Shown here one piece after another: positions 51,591-62,500 of a stretch of DNA of 64,000 nt (the first letter of the stretch is position 1; the number at the start of each line of letters is the position of its first letter). A program made the translations under genes and the position numbers. The notes under the pieces were generated by a model. It was given only the letters and a program-made list of their open reading frames with translations. It did not search any database and was not told the DNA's origin. The stretch is from JBHIBC01 sp046758905 (GTDB lineage: Bacteria > Acidobacteriota > Polarisedimenticolia > Gp22-AA2): the NCBI GenBank assembly GCA_046758905.1, contig JBHIBC010000005.1, positions 1-64,000 on the forward strand, given 5' to 3'.

Positions 51591-52487
51591 CTAGATCAGG
51601 GTCCCTTCGGTCCAGCCGAGCCGGGCGACCTCGATGCGGGAGGGATCGGCGACGCCGAGGCGGTACCTCTCGTCGGCCAGCCGGATGTGCCGGGGCGGGA
51701 CGGCGAACGGCCGGTCGTCCCCGAAGTACTCCCGCCGCTTCGCCTCCAGGATCCTGAGCCCGGTCGCGTCGACCGCGACCGGATCGGAGCCGACGATCAG
51801 GCCGCGGTAGGGCCAGGTGTAGCGCGCCTGGAAGTGGTGCGGCCCCTTGCCGTGGAACAGCGGCGTCAGCATCACCAGGACGTTGAGGCGCGTCTTCCCC
51901 CTCACCGCGGGCAGCTCCCACAGGCCGCCCAGGTTCGCGCAGGCGTGGTCGTGCCAGCTCGGGGGGTCGGGGGAGAACATGATGTAGTTCTTGATGCAGC
52001 TCCCGACGCCGGCCCAGTGGTGCGTGCGCATCGGCCGGACGTTGACGAGCGCCGTGGCCCTGCGGAACAGCGGGTTCTTGAGCACGCCGCGGTCGTCGAC
52101 GCCGATCCGCTCGGCCGGCACGCCGGCCCCGAGGACCCGCCGCCGGATCGCGTCCTCGATCTCGCGCGGCGTGGGCAGGAAGCGCCACACGTTGCTCTTG
52201 ATCCCCACAGTGTCGCCCGGACGCACCAAGCGCTCCCAGGCCGCCGCGGCCGACGGCGCGCCGAGCAGGGCCGCCACGCCGAGGTCCAGCATGCGGGCGA
52301 CCACCTCCGGGCGGGGCCGCCGATCGGCGTCGAGGGCGTCCGGGTCGCGCACCAGCACCACCCGCGCCGTGCGCCCGCCCTCGGCGCCGCACAGGATCGA
52401 CATGCCGCCGGCCGTCCCGACGAGCGCGGCGGATGCGGCGCCGCGGAGGAACTCCCTTCGGGTCCACCTCGCGGCCGTCGGTCGCAT
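51591..52487 (-). CDS. DUF362-domain protein with Tat signal
   Basis: Exported protein of 298 aa. The N-terminus RWTRREFLRGAASAALVGTAGGMSILCGA is a twin-arginine (Tat) signal. The rest is a DUF362 core: VRPGDTVGIKSNVWRFLPT, VRPMRTHHWAGVGSCIKNYIMF, WPYRGLIVGSDPVAVDATGLRILEAK and RLADERYRLG. DUF362 proteins often carry iron-sulfur clusters; here no 4Fe-4S ferredoxin repeat is visible, so the cofactor is uncertain. The start at 52487 has GGGAGG upstream and matches the Tat motif position. It is 67 bp downstream of the DUF6599 gene on the same strand; the two families often occur together, suggesting a shared, unknown redox process. Confidence 0.85.
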   Translation of the reverse strand: MRPTAARWTRREFLRGAASAALVGTAGGMSILCGAEGGRTARVVLVRDPDALDADRRPRPEVVARMLDLGVAALLGAPSAAAAWERLVRPGDTVGIKSNVWRFLPTPREIEDAIRRRVLGAGVPAERIGVDDRGVLKNPLFRRATALVNVRPMRTHHWAGVGSCIKNYIMFSPDPPSWHDHACANLGGLWELPAVRGKTRLNVLVMLTPLFHGKGPHHFQARYTWPYRGLIVGSDPVAVDATGLRILEAKRREYFGDDRPFAVPPRHIRLADERYRLGVADPSRIEVARLGWTEGTLI

Positions 52488-52554
52488 CGCTCGTCGCCTC
52501 CCGCAGGCTGCGTCCGCCCGCCGCCCGCGGGCGGATCGGGGCCCGCTCCGCCGG

Positions 52555-53529
52555 CTACCGGCCCCGGGCCCGCAGGATCTGCTCGACCAGCCTCCCGATC
52601 CCGGGCCGGTCCGCCGCGTCCAGGACCACGACCACGAGCTCCCCGGCGGCGCGCGCCGCGGCCCAGGTGCCGTCCGCGCGCCGGCCGACCCCATCCGCGT
52701 CGGCGGCCGGCAGGTATCCGGACAGAAACCCCGCCAGGGCGCGCCGGGCCCGTGCCGCCGACGGGTAGCGGACCACCATGAGCGTGAACGAGCCCGTCCC
52801 CGCCCCGCCGGATCCCCCCCCGGTGCCGCGGTAGCGCGCCAGGATCCCTTCCGTCTCGCCGTCGAGCAGGAGCAGGTTGTCCTCGGCGAGCGCGCAGCGC
52901 GTGTTCAGGTAAGTCCAATCGTGGAAGTAGGACACCCGGGCGGGGTCGAGCCCCTCCGCGGGCAGCAGCCGGAGCACCTCCGGCGCCGCGCCGGGACGCG
53001 GGATGCGCCCGGCTATCGCCCGGCCGAGCGCCAGCATCGCCTCCCGCGCCGGCCCCGTGTCGTCGAGGGCGACGATGGAGACGAAGAAGCGCCCCTTCCG
53101 GAAGGCGAGCGCGCCGCCCCCGATCTCGGACTCGTCGCCGATGCCCGGGTCCCGCCCGTCGCGCATGTCGTGGTGGTAGGCGCCGAAGGCGTCCCGGGAG
53201 GACCCCATGTCGAAGACGTCGACGAGGATGTCGGGCGCGCCGCGCCTGCCGTAGCGCCGGCTCGCCACCCGGCGGACGTTGAAGGCGCGGTACACCTCGG
53301 CGCCGCCGTCGATGAGATCGAACAGCGTCTCGGAGCTGTAGAGCCTGTCTTCCCCCACGGGCGAGTAGCCGAGCGCCCCGGCGGGAAGCAGGGCGGCCGG
53401 GCCGGCGGCTGCGGGACGGGTCGGGCCCGCCCCGGCGCTGCCCCGCGCGGCGGACGGCGCACACAGGATCAGGATGCACGCCAGCGCCGCCGCTCTGGCG
53501 GCCCGGGACGGTGCCTGGCTGCGGGACAT
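52555..53529 (-). CDS. Exported DUF6599-like protein
   Basis: Secreted protein of 324 aa. Signal peptide with hydrophobic core ALACILILCAPSAA (about 15-28). The mature part has a repeated layout: SSETLFDLIDGGAEVYRAFNVRRVASRRYG, VDVFDMGSSRDAFGAYHHDM, GGGALAFRKGRFFVSIVALDD and WTYLNTRCALAEDNLLLLDGETEGILARY, characteristic of DUF6599 proteins that sit next to DUF362 genes. Function unknown. ATG 53529 is preferred over the GTG 12 bp upstream because the GTG would lie within the -10 box. A proximate -10 suggests a leaderless message. Confidence 0.75.
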   Translation of the reverse strand: MSRSQAPSRAARAAALACILILCAPSAARGSAGAGPTRPAAAGPAALLPAGALGYSPVGEDRLYSSETLFDLIDGGAEVYRAFNVRRVASRRYGRRGAPDILVDVFDMGSSRDAFGAYHHDMRDGRDPGIGDESEIGGGALAFRKGRFFVSIVALDDTGPAREAMLALGRAIAGRIPRPGAAPEVLRLLPAEGLDPARVSYFHDWTYLNTRCALAEDNLLLLDGETEGILARYRGTGGGSGGAGTGSFTLMVVRYPSAARARRALAGFLSGYLPAADADGVGRRADGTWAAARAAGELVVVVLDAADRPGIGRLVEQILRARGR

Positions 53530-53539
53530 CGGTGAGCGC

Positions 53540-53569
53540 ACGCTACCATCCGCTTCGCGAGGGTGTCAA
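53540..53569 (-). promoter_or_regulatory. Promoter of the DUF6599-DUF362 operon
   Basis: On the minus strand TTGACA (53564-53569), 18-bp spacer, TAGCGT (53540-53545), ending 10 nt before ATG 53529. Confidence 0.55.
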
Positions 53570-53635
53570 GGCGGCGACCCGCCGCGCCGCGCCGTCCGGA
53601 GCCGGCCGCGGGAGCCGCTCAGGCCCGAACGGCGC

Positions 53636-53664
53636 TTGCTGGAGGGCGGCGGCCGACGTATAGT
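53636..53664 (+). promoter_or_regulatory. Promoter of the SBP-histidine kinase-activator operon
   Basis: TTGCTG (53636-53641), 17-bp spacer, TATAGT (53659-53664), about 22 bp before the GTG. Confidence 0.65.
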
Positions 53665-53685
53665 TCGGGGCATCAGCCCCCGAAA

Positions 53686-55392
53686 GTGGTGATTCGAGCC
53701 GTGCTGAATCGGGCCGTGGCACGTGATCGCGCGGCGCGGCTTCTCGTCGCGACCGCGCTTTTGTGCCAGCTCCCCGGCTGCGCCCGGGACGCCGAGGACG
53801 GTCCCGGCCCCGATCCGCCCGGCCGCACCGGAGGGAGCCTCCGCCTGGACGCGCCCCAGCTCGACCAGCTGAGGAGCCTTGACCCCGTGCGGGTCACCGA
53901 CGTCAACAGCGGCTCGGTCGCGGCGGCGATCTACGAGGGCCTGCTGGGCTATTCGCCGGACTCCCCGGGCCACCTGGTCCCGCTGCTCGCCTCGTGGTGG
54001 GAGACGTCGGAGGAGGGCAGGGTCTGGACCTTCGGCCTGCGCGACGGGGTCCGCTTTCACGACGACCCCTGCTTCGAGGGCGGCCGGGGACGGCCCGTGA
54101 CGGTCGAGGACGTGCGCGACTCGATCGTCCGGAGCCTGAGAGAGGGCGAGCGGGCCGCCCCGCTGTCGCTGCGCGACCTCATCGAGGGCGCCGGCGATCT
54201 CGGGGGCGGTCCGTCGGGCGAGGTCCCGGGCATAGAGATCGTGGACGAGACGACGATCCGCTTCAGGATCGTGCGGGCCAGCGACGCCTTTCCGCACGCC
54301 CTCGCGACCTCGGCCGGCTGGGTGGTCCCGTGGGAGGCCCTGCGGCGGTACGGGGCCGGGTTCGGCCACCATCCGGTCGGGACCGGGCCGTTCCGCCTGG
54401 CCGGCTGGAACACCGAGACGATGGTGCTGGTGCGCAACGACCACTACTGGAGGACGGACGCGGACGGAAGACGCCTCCCCTATCTCGACAGCATCGTCAT
54501 GCGGCGCGGCGAGTTCTCCGGCCGCCGGCGCACGGTGCTGTCCGCCCTGCTGGACGGGAGCCTCCACGCCGTGTACTTCACGGGGGAGCTCGACTGGGCG
54601 GAGTTCGGCCGCCTCTCCGAGTTCATGGGGGACAGGGGGGTCGGGACCGTCCGCACGCCGAAGTTAAATACCATCTTCTACGGTTGGAACATGGCCCGGG
54701 ACAACGTCTGGACGCGCCACCCCGAGCTGCGTCGCGCTGTGTTCCACGCGGTGAACCGGCCGGCGCCGACCGACCTGATGGAGCCCGCCTCGGGCCTCCT
54801 CCCTCCGGGGCTCACCGAGTGCGCCGCGACCGAGCCGGCCCGGCGGGATCCGCGCCGCGCCCGCGAGCTGCTCCGCGAGGCCGGGTTTCCCGGGGGCCGG
54901 GGCCTGCCGCCGCTGCGGATCGGAGCCGTGGGCAGGACCGAGTACCTGCTGCGCAACGTCCTCGAGCCCCTGGAGGAGGTCGGGATCGAGACCGATGTCC
55001 GGGTCACTCCCTGGGACCTTCACTGGGAGGCCCTCGAGCGCGGGGAGTACGAGTTCTTCCGGGACGGGTGGATCGCCGACTACCCCGACCCGGGGAACTT
55101 CTACCAGCTCTTCTACTCCGGCTCGGCCATGAACCACACCCGCTACTCCGACCCGACCTACGACCGGCTGTTCGAGCGGTTCCAGGCGCTGCCCGCCGAC
55201 AGCCCCGAGAGGCGCCGGATCTGCGCCCGGCTGGAGGCCATCCTGCGCCGGGACTGCCCGGCGGTCTTCCTCTATCACGAGCGATCGGTCTATCTGGTGC
55301 GGCGCGAGGTCCGAAACGTCGACGCCTTCGTCAATCCGTTCGAGCGCAAGTTCTACGAGCTGGTGTGGCTGGATCGAGGGGCGCGGCCGTGA
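53686..55392 (+). CDS. Family 5 (peptide/nickel type) substrate-binding lipoprotein
   Basis: Extracytoplasmic solute-binding protein of about 568 aa (SBP_bac_5, as in OppA/DppA), lipobox LPGC about 25 residues in. Core motifs are LDPVRVTDVNSGSVAAAIYEGLLGYS, WTFGLRDGVRFHDD, VEDVRDSIVR, VGTGPFRLAGWNTETMVLVRNDHYW and a C-terminal EYEFFRDGWIADYPDPGNFYQLFYSGS. It binds peptides or related ligands. The start is GTG 53686 (a second GTG follows directly, and a third at 53701). No ABC permease or ATPase genes are adjacent; instead its TGA overlaps the GTG of a sensor kinase, so it may act as a sensory ligand-binding partner. That coupling is an inference. Confidence 0.88.
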   Translation: MVIRAVLNRAVARDRAARLLVATALLCQLPGCARDAEDGPGPDPPGRTGGSLRLDAPQLDQLRSLDPVRVTDVNSGSVAAAIYEGLLGYSPDSPGHLVPLLASWWETSEEGRVWTFGLRDGVRFHDDPCFEGGRGRPVTVEDVRDSIVRSLREGERAAPLSLRDLIEGAGDLGGGPSGEVPGIEIVDETTIRFRIVRASDAFPHALATSAGWVVPWEALRRYGAGFGHHPVGTGPFRLAGWNTETMVLVRNDHYWRTDADGRRLPYLDSIVMRRGEFSGRRRTVLSALLDGSLHAVYFTGELDWAEFGRLSEFMGDRGVGTVRTPKLNTIFYGWNMARDNVWTRHPELRRAVFHAVNRPAPTDLMEPASGLLPPGLTECAATEPARRDPRRARELLREAGFPGGRGLPPLRIGAVGRTEYLLRNVLEPLEEVGIETDVRVTPWDLHWEALERGEYEFFRDGWIADYPDPGNFYQLFYSGSAMNHTRYSDPTYDRLFERFQALPADSPERRRICARLEAILRRDCPAVFLYHERSVYLVRREVRNVDAFVNPFERKFYELVWLDRGARP

Positions 55393-57233
55393 AGCGGCGG
55401 ATGCAGCGCAACCTGGTGCTGCTGTTTCTCGGCTCCTCGGCGGTGCCCCTGGCCGTGGTGGCGGGGATCGGGTACTACGTCTCGACGCGCTCCATCGTGT
55501 CGATGGTGAGGCGGCGGGCCGCCTTCTCCTGTAAGGAGATCGACCGGCGCTTCACGCGGCGGATGCGCAGGGTCGAGGACCAGTTCCAGCTGGTCGCCGG
55601 CGGCGGGGGCACCCTGCCGGGGGAGTGGGAGGCGCGGGCACGGCTGCGGGACGGCCGGGCGGAGTTCTACGTCGAGGACCTCGTCCTGGAGGCGGGCCTC
55701 GACCGGAGGTTCACGCGCCTCGTGATCCTGGACGCCGACGGCGCCCCGCGCTACAAGATCGACTATCGCCGCGTGCCGGTGCGGGGACCCGGCGGCCCGC
55801 GCTACTTCCTGCAGACCGCCCGCTTCCGGCCGGAGGACGCACGGGGCTACGAGGAGGCGGCGCGGCTCGGGCCCTCCGAGACCCGCGTGCTGCTGCCGGG
55901 CCCGGACGCCGGGACCATGGTGATCCGCCTGGCCACCCCCCTGTTCTCGGGGCGGCGGCGCCTCGGCACGCTGCTGGCCGACTTCGACGCGGCGGGCATC
56001 CTGGAGTCGGTGATCGGGGGCATGAGCCTCGGCAAGGACGCGTTCCACTTCCTGGTCGATTCGAGAAGCGGCGTGCTCCTGTCCCACCCGGACTACTCGC
56101 GCAGGAACCAGCTCCTGGCGGTGGCCATGCCCTCCCTCGGCCCGGACTTCCTCGGCGGGCGGGCGGACGGATGGGCGAGATTCCGCGACGCCGGCGGGCA
56201 GGAGTGGATCGTCTCCCGGCGCAGGCTGGCGGGCACGCCCTGGGTGGTCGCGGTGGCGGGCCCTTTGGGCTCCTTCCTCGCGCCGATCCAAAGGGTCGGG
56301 CGGCTGCTCCTGTTGCTGGTCCTCTTCGTCCTGACCGGGGCCTCCCTGGTGATCCTCCTGGCGACCAGGCGGTTCCGGCGCTCGCTGGCCTCGCTGACCG
56401 CGGCGGCGCAGTCGTTCTCATCGGGCGACCTGAGCCGGCGGGTGGAGGTGCGCTCGGACGACGAGATGGGGGCGCTAGGGCGCACTCTCAACAGCATGGC
56501 GCGCGACCTCCGGCGGGAGATCGAGCGGAGGGAGCAGAGCGCCCGCATCGAGTCGTTCAACCGGCTGGCGGCGGCGGTCGCCCACGACCTCAAGAGCTCC
56601 CTCTTCAGCCTGTCGCTCCTGCTGGACAATCTCGACCGGCACGCGGGCGAGCGGCAGTTCATGAAGGACTCCGCGCTGACCATCCGCAAGGCGCTCGAGA
56701 AGCTGAAGAAGACCAGCGAGAGGTTGGCGTGCCCCCCGTCGGGCGCCGCGGTGCGCCTCGAGCCGCTGGAGCTGTCGTCGCTTCTTCGGGCCGCCCTCGA
56801 CGAGTCGGGCGCCGGGCGCCGCCCCGGGCTGCGGGTCGAGGCGGACCTGCCGGAGGGGGTGAGCGCCCTCGGCGAGCGGGAGGAGACCGGGAGGCTGTTC
56901 CTGAACCTGGTGCAGAACGCCGTGGAGGCGATGCCCGGCGGGGGCACCCTGCGCCTCTCGTGCAGGCGAGTCGAGGATCGGGCCGGCGGCGCGGCCTGGG
57001 CGGAGGTCACGGTGGAGGATTCGGGCGCCGGGATGTCGTCCGACTTCCTGCGCCGGAGGCTGTACCGCCCGTTCGCCAGCACCAAGGCCGGGGGGATCGG
57101 GCTCGGCCTGTATACCTGCCGGGAGATCGTCGAGCGCCACGGGGGCCGGATCGAGGTGCGGAGCGAGCCGGCCCGGGGGAGCGTGTTCCACGTCCGGCTG
57201 CCCGCCCCGGCCGCGCGGGCGACCCACGCATGA
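55389..57233 (+). CDS. Membrane sensor histidine kinase with dCache-like sensor and HAMP
   Basis: Sensor kinase of 614 aa. Helix 1 (about 8-30) and helix 2 (about 298-320) flank an extracytoplasmic Cache-like domain. HAMP (about 322-375: RRFRRSLASLTAAAQSFSSGDLSRRVEVRSDDEMGALGRTLNSMA) leads to the dimerisation helix with phospho-acceptor His399 (AAVAHDLKSSLFSL). The ATPase domain has N-box NLVQNAVEAMPGGG, G1 VEDSGAGM and G2 GGIGLGLYTCREIVERHGG. GTG 55389 overlaps the SBP stop as GTGA. Its TGA (57231-57233) overlaps the ATG of the repeat ORF. By context it phosphorylates the sigma54 activator encoded at 57367. Confidence 0.93.
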   Translation: MKRRMQRNLVLLFLGSSAVPLAVVAGIGYYVSTRSIVSMVRRRAAFSCKEIDRRFTRRMRRVEDQFQLVAGGGGTLPGEWEARARLRDGRAEFYVEDLVLEAGLDRRFTRLVILDADGAPRYKIDYRRVPVRGPGGPRYFLQTARFRPEDARGYEEAARLGPSETRVLLPGPDAGTMVIRLATPLFSGRRRLGTLLADFDAAGILESVIGGMSLGKDAFHFLVDSRSGVLLSHPDYSRRNQLLAVAMPSLGPDFLGGRADGWARFRDAGGQEWIVSRRRLAGTPWVVAVAGPLGSFLAPIQRVGRLLLLLVLFVLTGASLVILLATRRFRRSLASLTAAAQSFSSGDLSRRVEVRSDDEMGALGRTLNSMARDLRREIERREQSARIESFNRLAAAVAHDLKSSLFSLSLLLDNLDRHAGERQFMKDSALTIRKALEKLKKTSERLACPPSGAAVRLEPLELSSLLRAALDESGAGRRPGLRVEADLPEGVSALGEREETGRLFLNLVQNAVEAMPGGGTLRLSCRRVEDRAGGAAWAEVTVEDSGAGMSSDFLRRRLYRPFASTKAGGIGLGLYTCREIVERHGGRIEVRSEPARGSVFHVRLPAPAARATHA

Positions 57234-57366
57234 CGGGGGCGCGGACGGCGGCGGTGCGGGCGACGGCGGCGCGGATGACGGCGGCACGGACGGCGGCGGT
57301 GCGGACGGCGGCGGTGCGGGCGACGGCGGCGCGGATGACGACGGCGCGGGCGACGGCGGCGCGGAC

Positions 57367-57370
<4 letters not shown>
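57230..57370 (+). CDS. 46-residue Ala/Arg/Thr-repeat small ORF bridging kinase and regulator genes
   Basis: Starts with ATGA overlapping the kinase stop and ends with TGA overlapping the regulator ATG (ATGA 57367-57370), so it fills the entire gap and could couple translation of the two flanking genes. The peptide is a monotonous Arg/Ala/Thr/Val sequence (ARTAAVRATAAR, then ARMTAARTAAVR and again). All bases derive from the tandem repeat described next, so it may be only an expanded repeat with a fortuitous frame. No function assigned. Confidence 0.4.
57241..57360 (+). repeat. 60-bp tandem repeat, two units
   Basis: 57241-57280 and 57301-57340 are identical over 40 bp; the period is 60 bp (20 codons). 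Each unit is itself made of GCGGCGG/ACGGCGG-like triplet-phased subrepeats. The repeat lies entirely between the histidine kinase and the sigma54 activator genes. A candidate VNTR site. Confidence 0.85.
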
Positions 57371-58758
<1,388 letters not shown>

Positions 58759-59136
58759 GCGGCCCGCGCCCGCCGGTCTTCCTGATCGCCGCGCTTGCCC
58801 GGCGCGCGACCGTCCCGATCGCCGCGCTTGCCCGCCCGCTGTCCTCCCGGCCGTCGCGCTTGCTCGCCCGCGCTCCTCGCGGCCGCCGGCTCTCGCGCCC
58901 GCGATCGTCCCGATCGGCACGGCTCCGGCGCCGCTGATCGTCCCGAACGGGACGGCCGGTCCCGCGCCGCGCCTGCCCGGATCGCCGTCGCCGCGCGGCG
59001 GGAGCGGCCCAACCCTCCACGGGGCGATAAGTTGCGGCCGCGGCGGCCGGGCCGCCCGCGCGCCTGGCACGCCGCGTGCTGGAAGGACCAGAGGACGGCC
59101 CGCCTCGGCGACGAGGTCGAGCGAGCGGGAGGGACC
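58759..59136 (+). other. Intergenic gap of 378 bp with degenerate repeats
   Basis: No coding-like signal beyond a shadow frame with poor codon usage. GATCGCCGCGCTTGCCCG occurs twice 33 bp apart (from 58785 and 58818) and looser copies (CGTCGCGCTTGCTCGCCC) follow. The 3' end supplies GGGAGGG for the next gene. No promoter identified. Confidence 0.5.
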
Positions 59137-59508
59137 GTGGGCGGGAAGACCAGAGTCCTGATCGTCGATGACGACCCGGAGGTCCTGAGCCAGCTCCGCT
59201 GGGCGCTGCGGGAGGAGTTCGACCTGCTGCTGGCGGCCAGCCCCCCGGAGGTCGAGGCGCTGCTGCTCGAGGCGAGCCCGCCGGCGGCCGCGCTGGTCGA
59301 CCTGCACCTGCCGCCCGAGACCTCGTCCATCGACGGGGGTATCGCCGTCATCCGCGCGCTGAGGAGGGCCTCCGCCGCCACCCGGATCGTCGCCATCTCC
59401 GCCTACCCGAGCGAGGACTCGGACCGGCGTTCCCGCTCCGCGGGGGCGTCGATGCTGCTGAGCAAGCCGGTGCGGCGCGCGCGGCTTCTGGAGCTGCTGG
59501 GCGGATGA
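59137..59508 (+). CDS. Single-domain response regulator (receiver)
   Basis: CheY-like receiver of 123 aa with no output domain. TRVLIVDDDPEV (acidic pocket), phospho-acceptor Asp55 in ALVDLHLPP, Ser in AISAY and Lys in LSKPVRRARLLELLGG are all present. It probably relays or buffers phosphate from the nearby kinase or acts on protein partners. The GTG start has GGGAGGG 4 bp upstream. It lies 378 bp after the sigma54 activator, possibly in a separate transcript. Confidence 0.88.
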   Translation: MGGKTRVLIVDDDPEVLSQLRWALREEFDLLLAASPPEVEALLLEASPPAAALVDLHLPPETSSIDGGIAVIRALRRASAATRIVAISAYPSEDSDRRSRSAGASMLLSKPVRRARLLELLGG

Positions 59509-59587
59509 GCCGCTTTATCACGTCACGAACGCCGCAATCGCCGTTGGGCGGGTGAGGTTTCCGATGGTCGCCAATCAGAGGAGCGAG

Positions 59588-62500
59588 ATGAAGGTCACAC
59601 GACGCGTCGCTCGGGCGCGTGCCGCCTGGGCGATCCCGCTGACGGCCCTGCTCCTGTTCGCCCTCGGGGGGCGCGCGCCGGTCGAGAGGGACGAGCACGG
59701 GCGCATCCGGAACAGGCCTGTTCGCAGGGTGGAGCTGCAGGGGATCAGGGTCACGCTCGAGCAGCTGCAGCGCATCGACGCGCAGCTCGGGAAGCCCGAG
59801 CGCAGGGTCATTCCGTTCATGGAGCGGCCGGCACCAACGGAGCTTTCCGAGCCGGCGTCCTCCTCTCCGGCGCCGTCGGAGGGGAGAAGCCTCGAGCGCG
59901 AGCCGAGTCCGCGGGAGCCCGGCGCCGGCCCGCCCCAGGCACAGGGGGCGGAGCAGGGAGGATATGAATCGGCCGCCTCCCCGGCGGCGGCGCCTCTGGC
60001 CAACGATTTCCCGGGCATGAAGGACGATCTGACGGTGATCCCGCCCGACACCCACGGGGCCGCCGGTCCCGACTTCCTCGTGAGCGTCCTCAACCGCGGC
60101 TTCGCCGTCTTCGACAAGGCGACCGGGACGATCGTCTTCGGGCCGATCTCCCTGCAGGCGTTCTGGGCCCCCCTGGGCACGGCGCCCGGGGATCCGGCGA
60201 GCGATCCATTCGATCCGAGGGTGATCTACGACCAGTACGCCGGCCGGTTCATCGTCACCTCGGCCGGCGGACGCTGCGGTCCCGCCTCCTGGATCCTGGT
60301 GGCGATCTCGATCTCGAGCGACCCGAACGCGGGGTTCACCCTGTACGCCGTCCGGGCGGACGCGACGACCCCGGGGCAGTGGGCGGACTATCCTGCGGTC
60401 GGCGTCAATCCCGACAACATCTACATCACCGCCAACATGTTCGACAACGCCGGCAGCTGCCCCCGGGGCGCCGCCTCTCACCCCGCCAAGTTCTGGGCGA
60501 TCGAGAAGGCCGCGCTTGTGGGCGGAACGCTCGCGTTCAGCGAGTTCATCGATGTCGTCGGCGGCGGGACGTGGCAGCCCACCCACGCCTTCGGCCCGAC
60601 CCCGGTCAACTACATCATCAACGAGGGATGGTCGGTGAGCCCCGGCACGAGGCAGCTGCGCATCCAGGAGTTCTCGGGCCCGGTCGGATCGCCGATCCTC
60701 ACGGATCTCGGCTTCATCCAGGTCGCCCGCTACGGCCTGGACCTGATCGAGGACGCCCCGCAGCTCAACTGCTCGGCGAGGATCGAGACGAACGACTTTC
60801 GGCTGCTCGACGCCGTCCTCAGGAACAACAAGATCTGGGCGACGCACCACGTGGACGACCCGGTCGCGGACGGCGTCGGGAGGACGGAGGTCGCCTGGTA
60901 CGAGATCGATCCGACCCAGGCGATGCCGTCTCCCGGCCCCTTCGCCGGCCCGATCCAGCAGGGACGGGTGAGCGGCGGCCCCCCCGCGGGCCTCAGGTAC
61001 TACTACCCGTCCATCGCGGTGAACGCCGCCGAGTGCGTGGCGCTGGGGTTCTCGGGGTCGGACGGCTTCAACCCCGCGAGCGGCTTCTACACCTCGCGGG
61101 AGCCGAACGATCCGCCCGGAACGATGGGCCCGGTCTCGCCCCTCAAGGGCGGGGTGGATCCCTACTTCAAGGAGTTCCTCCCGCCGCTGTGCGCGGTGAG
61201 CGTCCAGTTCGAGGCGGAGCCCCCGCCCCCTCCCCCCCCGCCGAACCAGTTCGTGGTCGGGTCGACCATCTTCGACCCGGGCGCGATCATGACCGTCACT
61301 CCCTTCTTCTTCAGCGACGGCACGCAGTTCAGCGGCGGGTACGCCGAGATCTCCCTGGCGAACCAGGCGCTGGGGACGGGCCAGGAGCTGGCCATCAACA
61401 ACGTCAACATCGACTTCAGCTTCAGCTGCACCGAGGGCGCGACGATCCCCAACCTGACGCTGAAGTACGCCGAGCTCGGCGGCAACATCAATATGGAGAT
61501 CAACGGCGACTTCAGGAACTTCCAGGACTTCATCAACGTCAGCGGGCTGGTCATCGGCGGCGTCCGGGTCACCGCCACGGACTTCGGCCCGCCCGGCAAC
61601 GGTCCCGGGATCCTCTCCCTCCAGGGGACGATCTTCTCCTTCAGCCTCGGCGGTCAGGAGCTGTGGATCGACGACGTCAGGAGCTCGCTCGCGGCGTTCA
61701 CGAGGAACCGCTGGGGCGATTACAGCGCCACGGTGATCGACCCGAGCGACGGGAGCTTCTGGACCATCCAGGAGTACGCCGAGCAGGAGCTGGCGCCGGG
61801 GTGCAACGCCCCCGACACCGGCGTGTGGGGGACCTGGTGGGGCAACTTCGCCTGCGCGGCGATCCCCTGCAGCGTCGACGCCGACTGCGACGACGGGGTC
61901 TTCTGCAACGGCGCCGAGGTCTGCCAGAACGGCCTCTTCTGCGGGCCCGGCACACGGCCTTCCTGCGACGACGGGAACCCCTGCACGATCGACAGCTGCG
62001 ACACCGGCTCCGACTCGTGCCTGAACGCTCCCGCCCCCGACACGGAGAGAGCCGCGGGTGCCGACGGCAACTGCGACACGGCGGACGACAACCTGGATCT
62101 CTTCGGTCCCGACGGCCTCTGCGGCACGAGCGACGACGGAGCGGGGGACGGCACCTGCGACGCCGTCGACAACTGCCCGGGCAGGTACAACCCCGGCCAG
62201 GAGGACGCCGACCGGGACGGGCTCGGGGACGTCTGCGACGCCGATCCGTGTCCGGCCGGGCTCGTCTACGTGACCGAGTCGGGCGGCGCCAGTGGAGAGC
62301 TGTCGGTGGTCGACCTCCTCACGGGGACCGTCTCGGTCATAACGAGCGGGCTCTCCGGCCCGAGCGGGGTCTCCCTCAACACGGCCGGGACCAAGGCCTA
62401 CGTTTCGGAGTCGGGCGGCCAGCAGCTGCTGGAGATCGATCTCGCGACCGGCGTGCCCAGCTTCATTTACGGGCAGTGGCCCCAGGAGGGGGTGGCCGTC

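Noticed and set aside
57241..57360. CRISPR-like interpretation of the 60-bp repeat
   Set aside because: Only two units, no unique spacers, and the repeat is continuous and triplet-phased.
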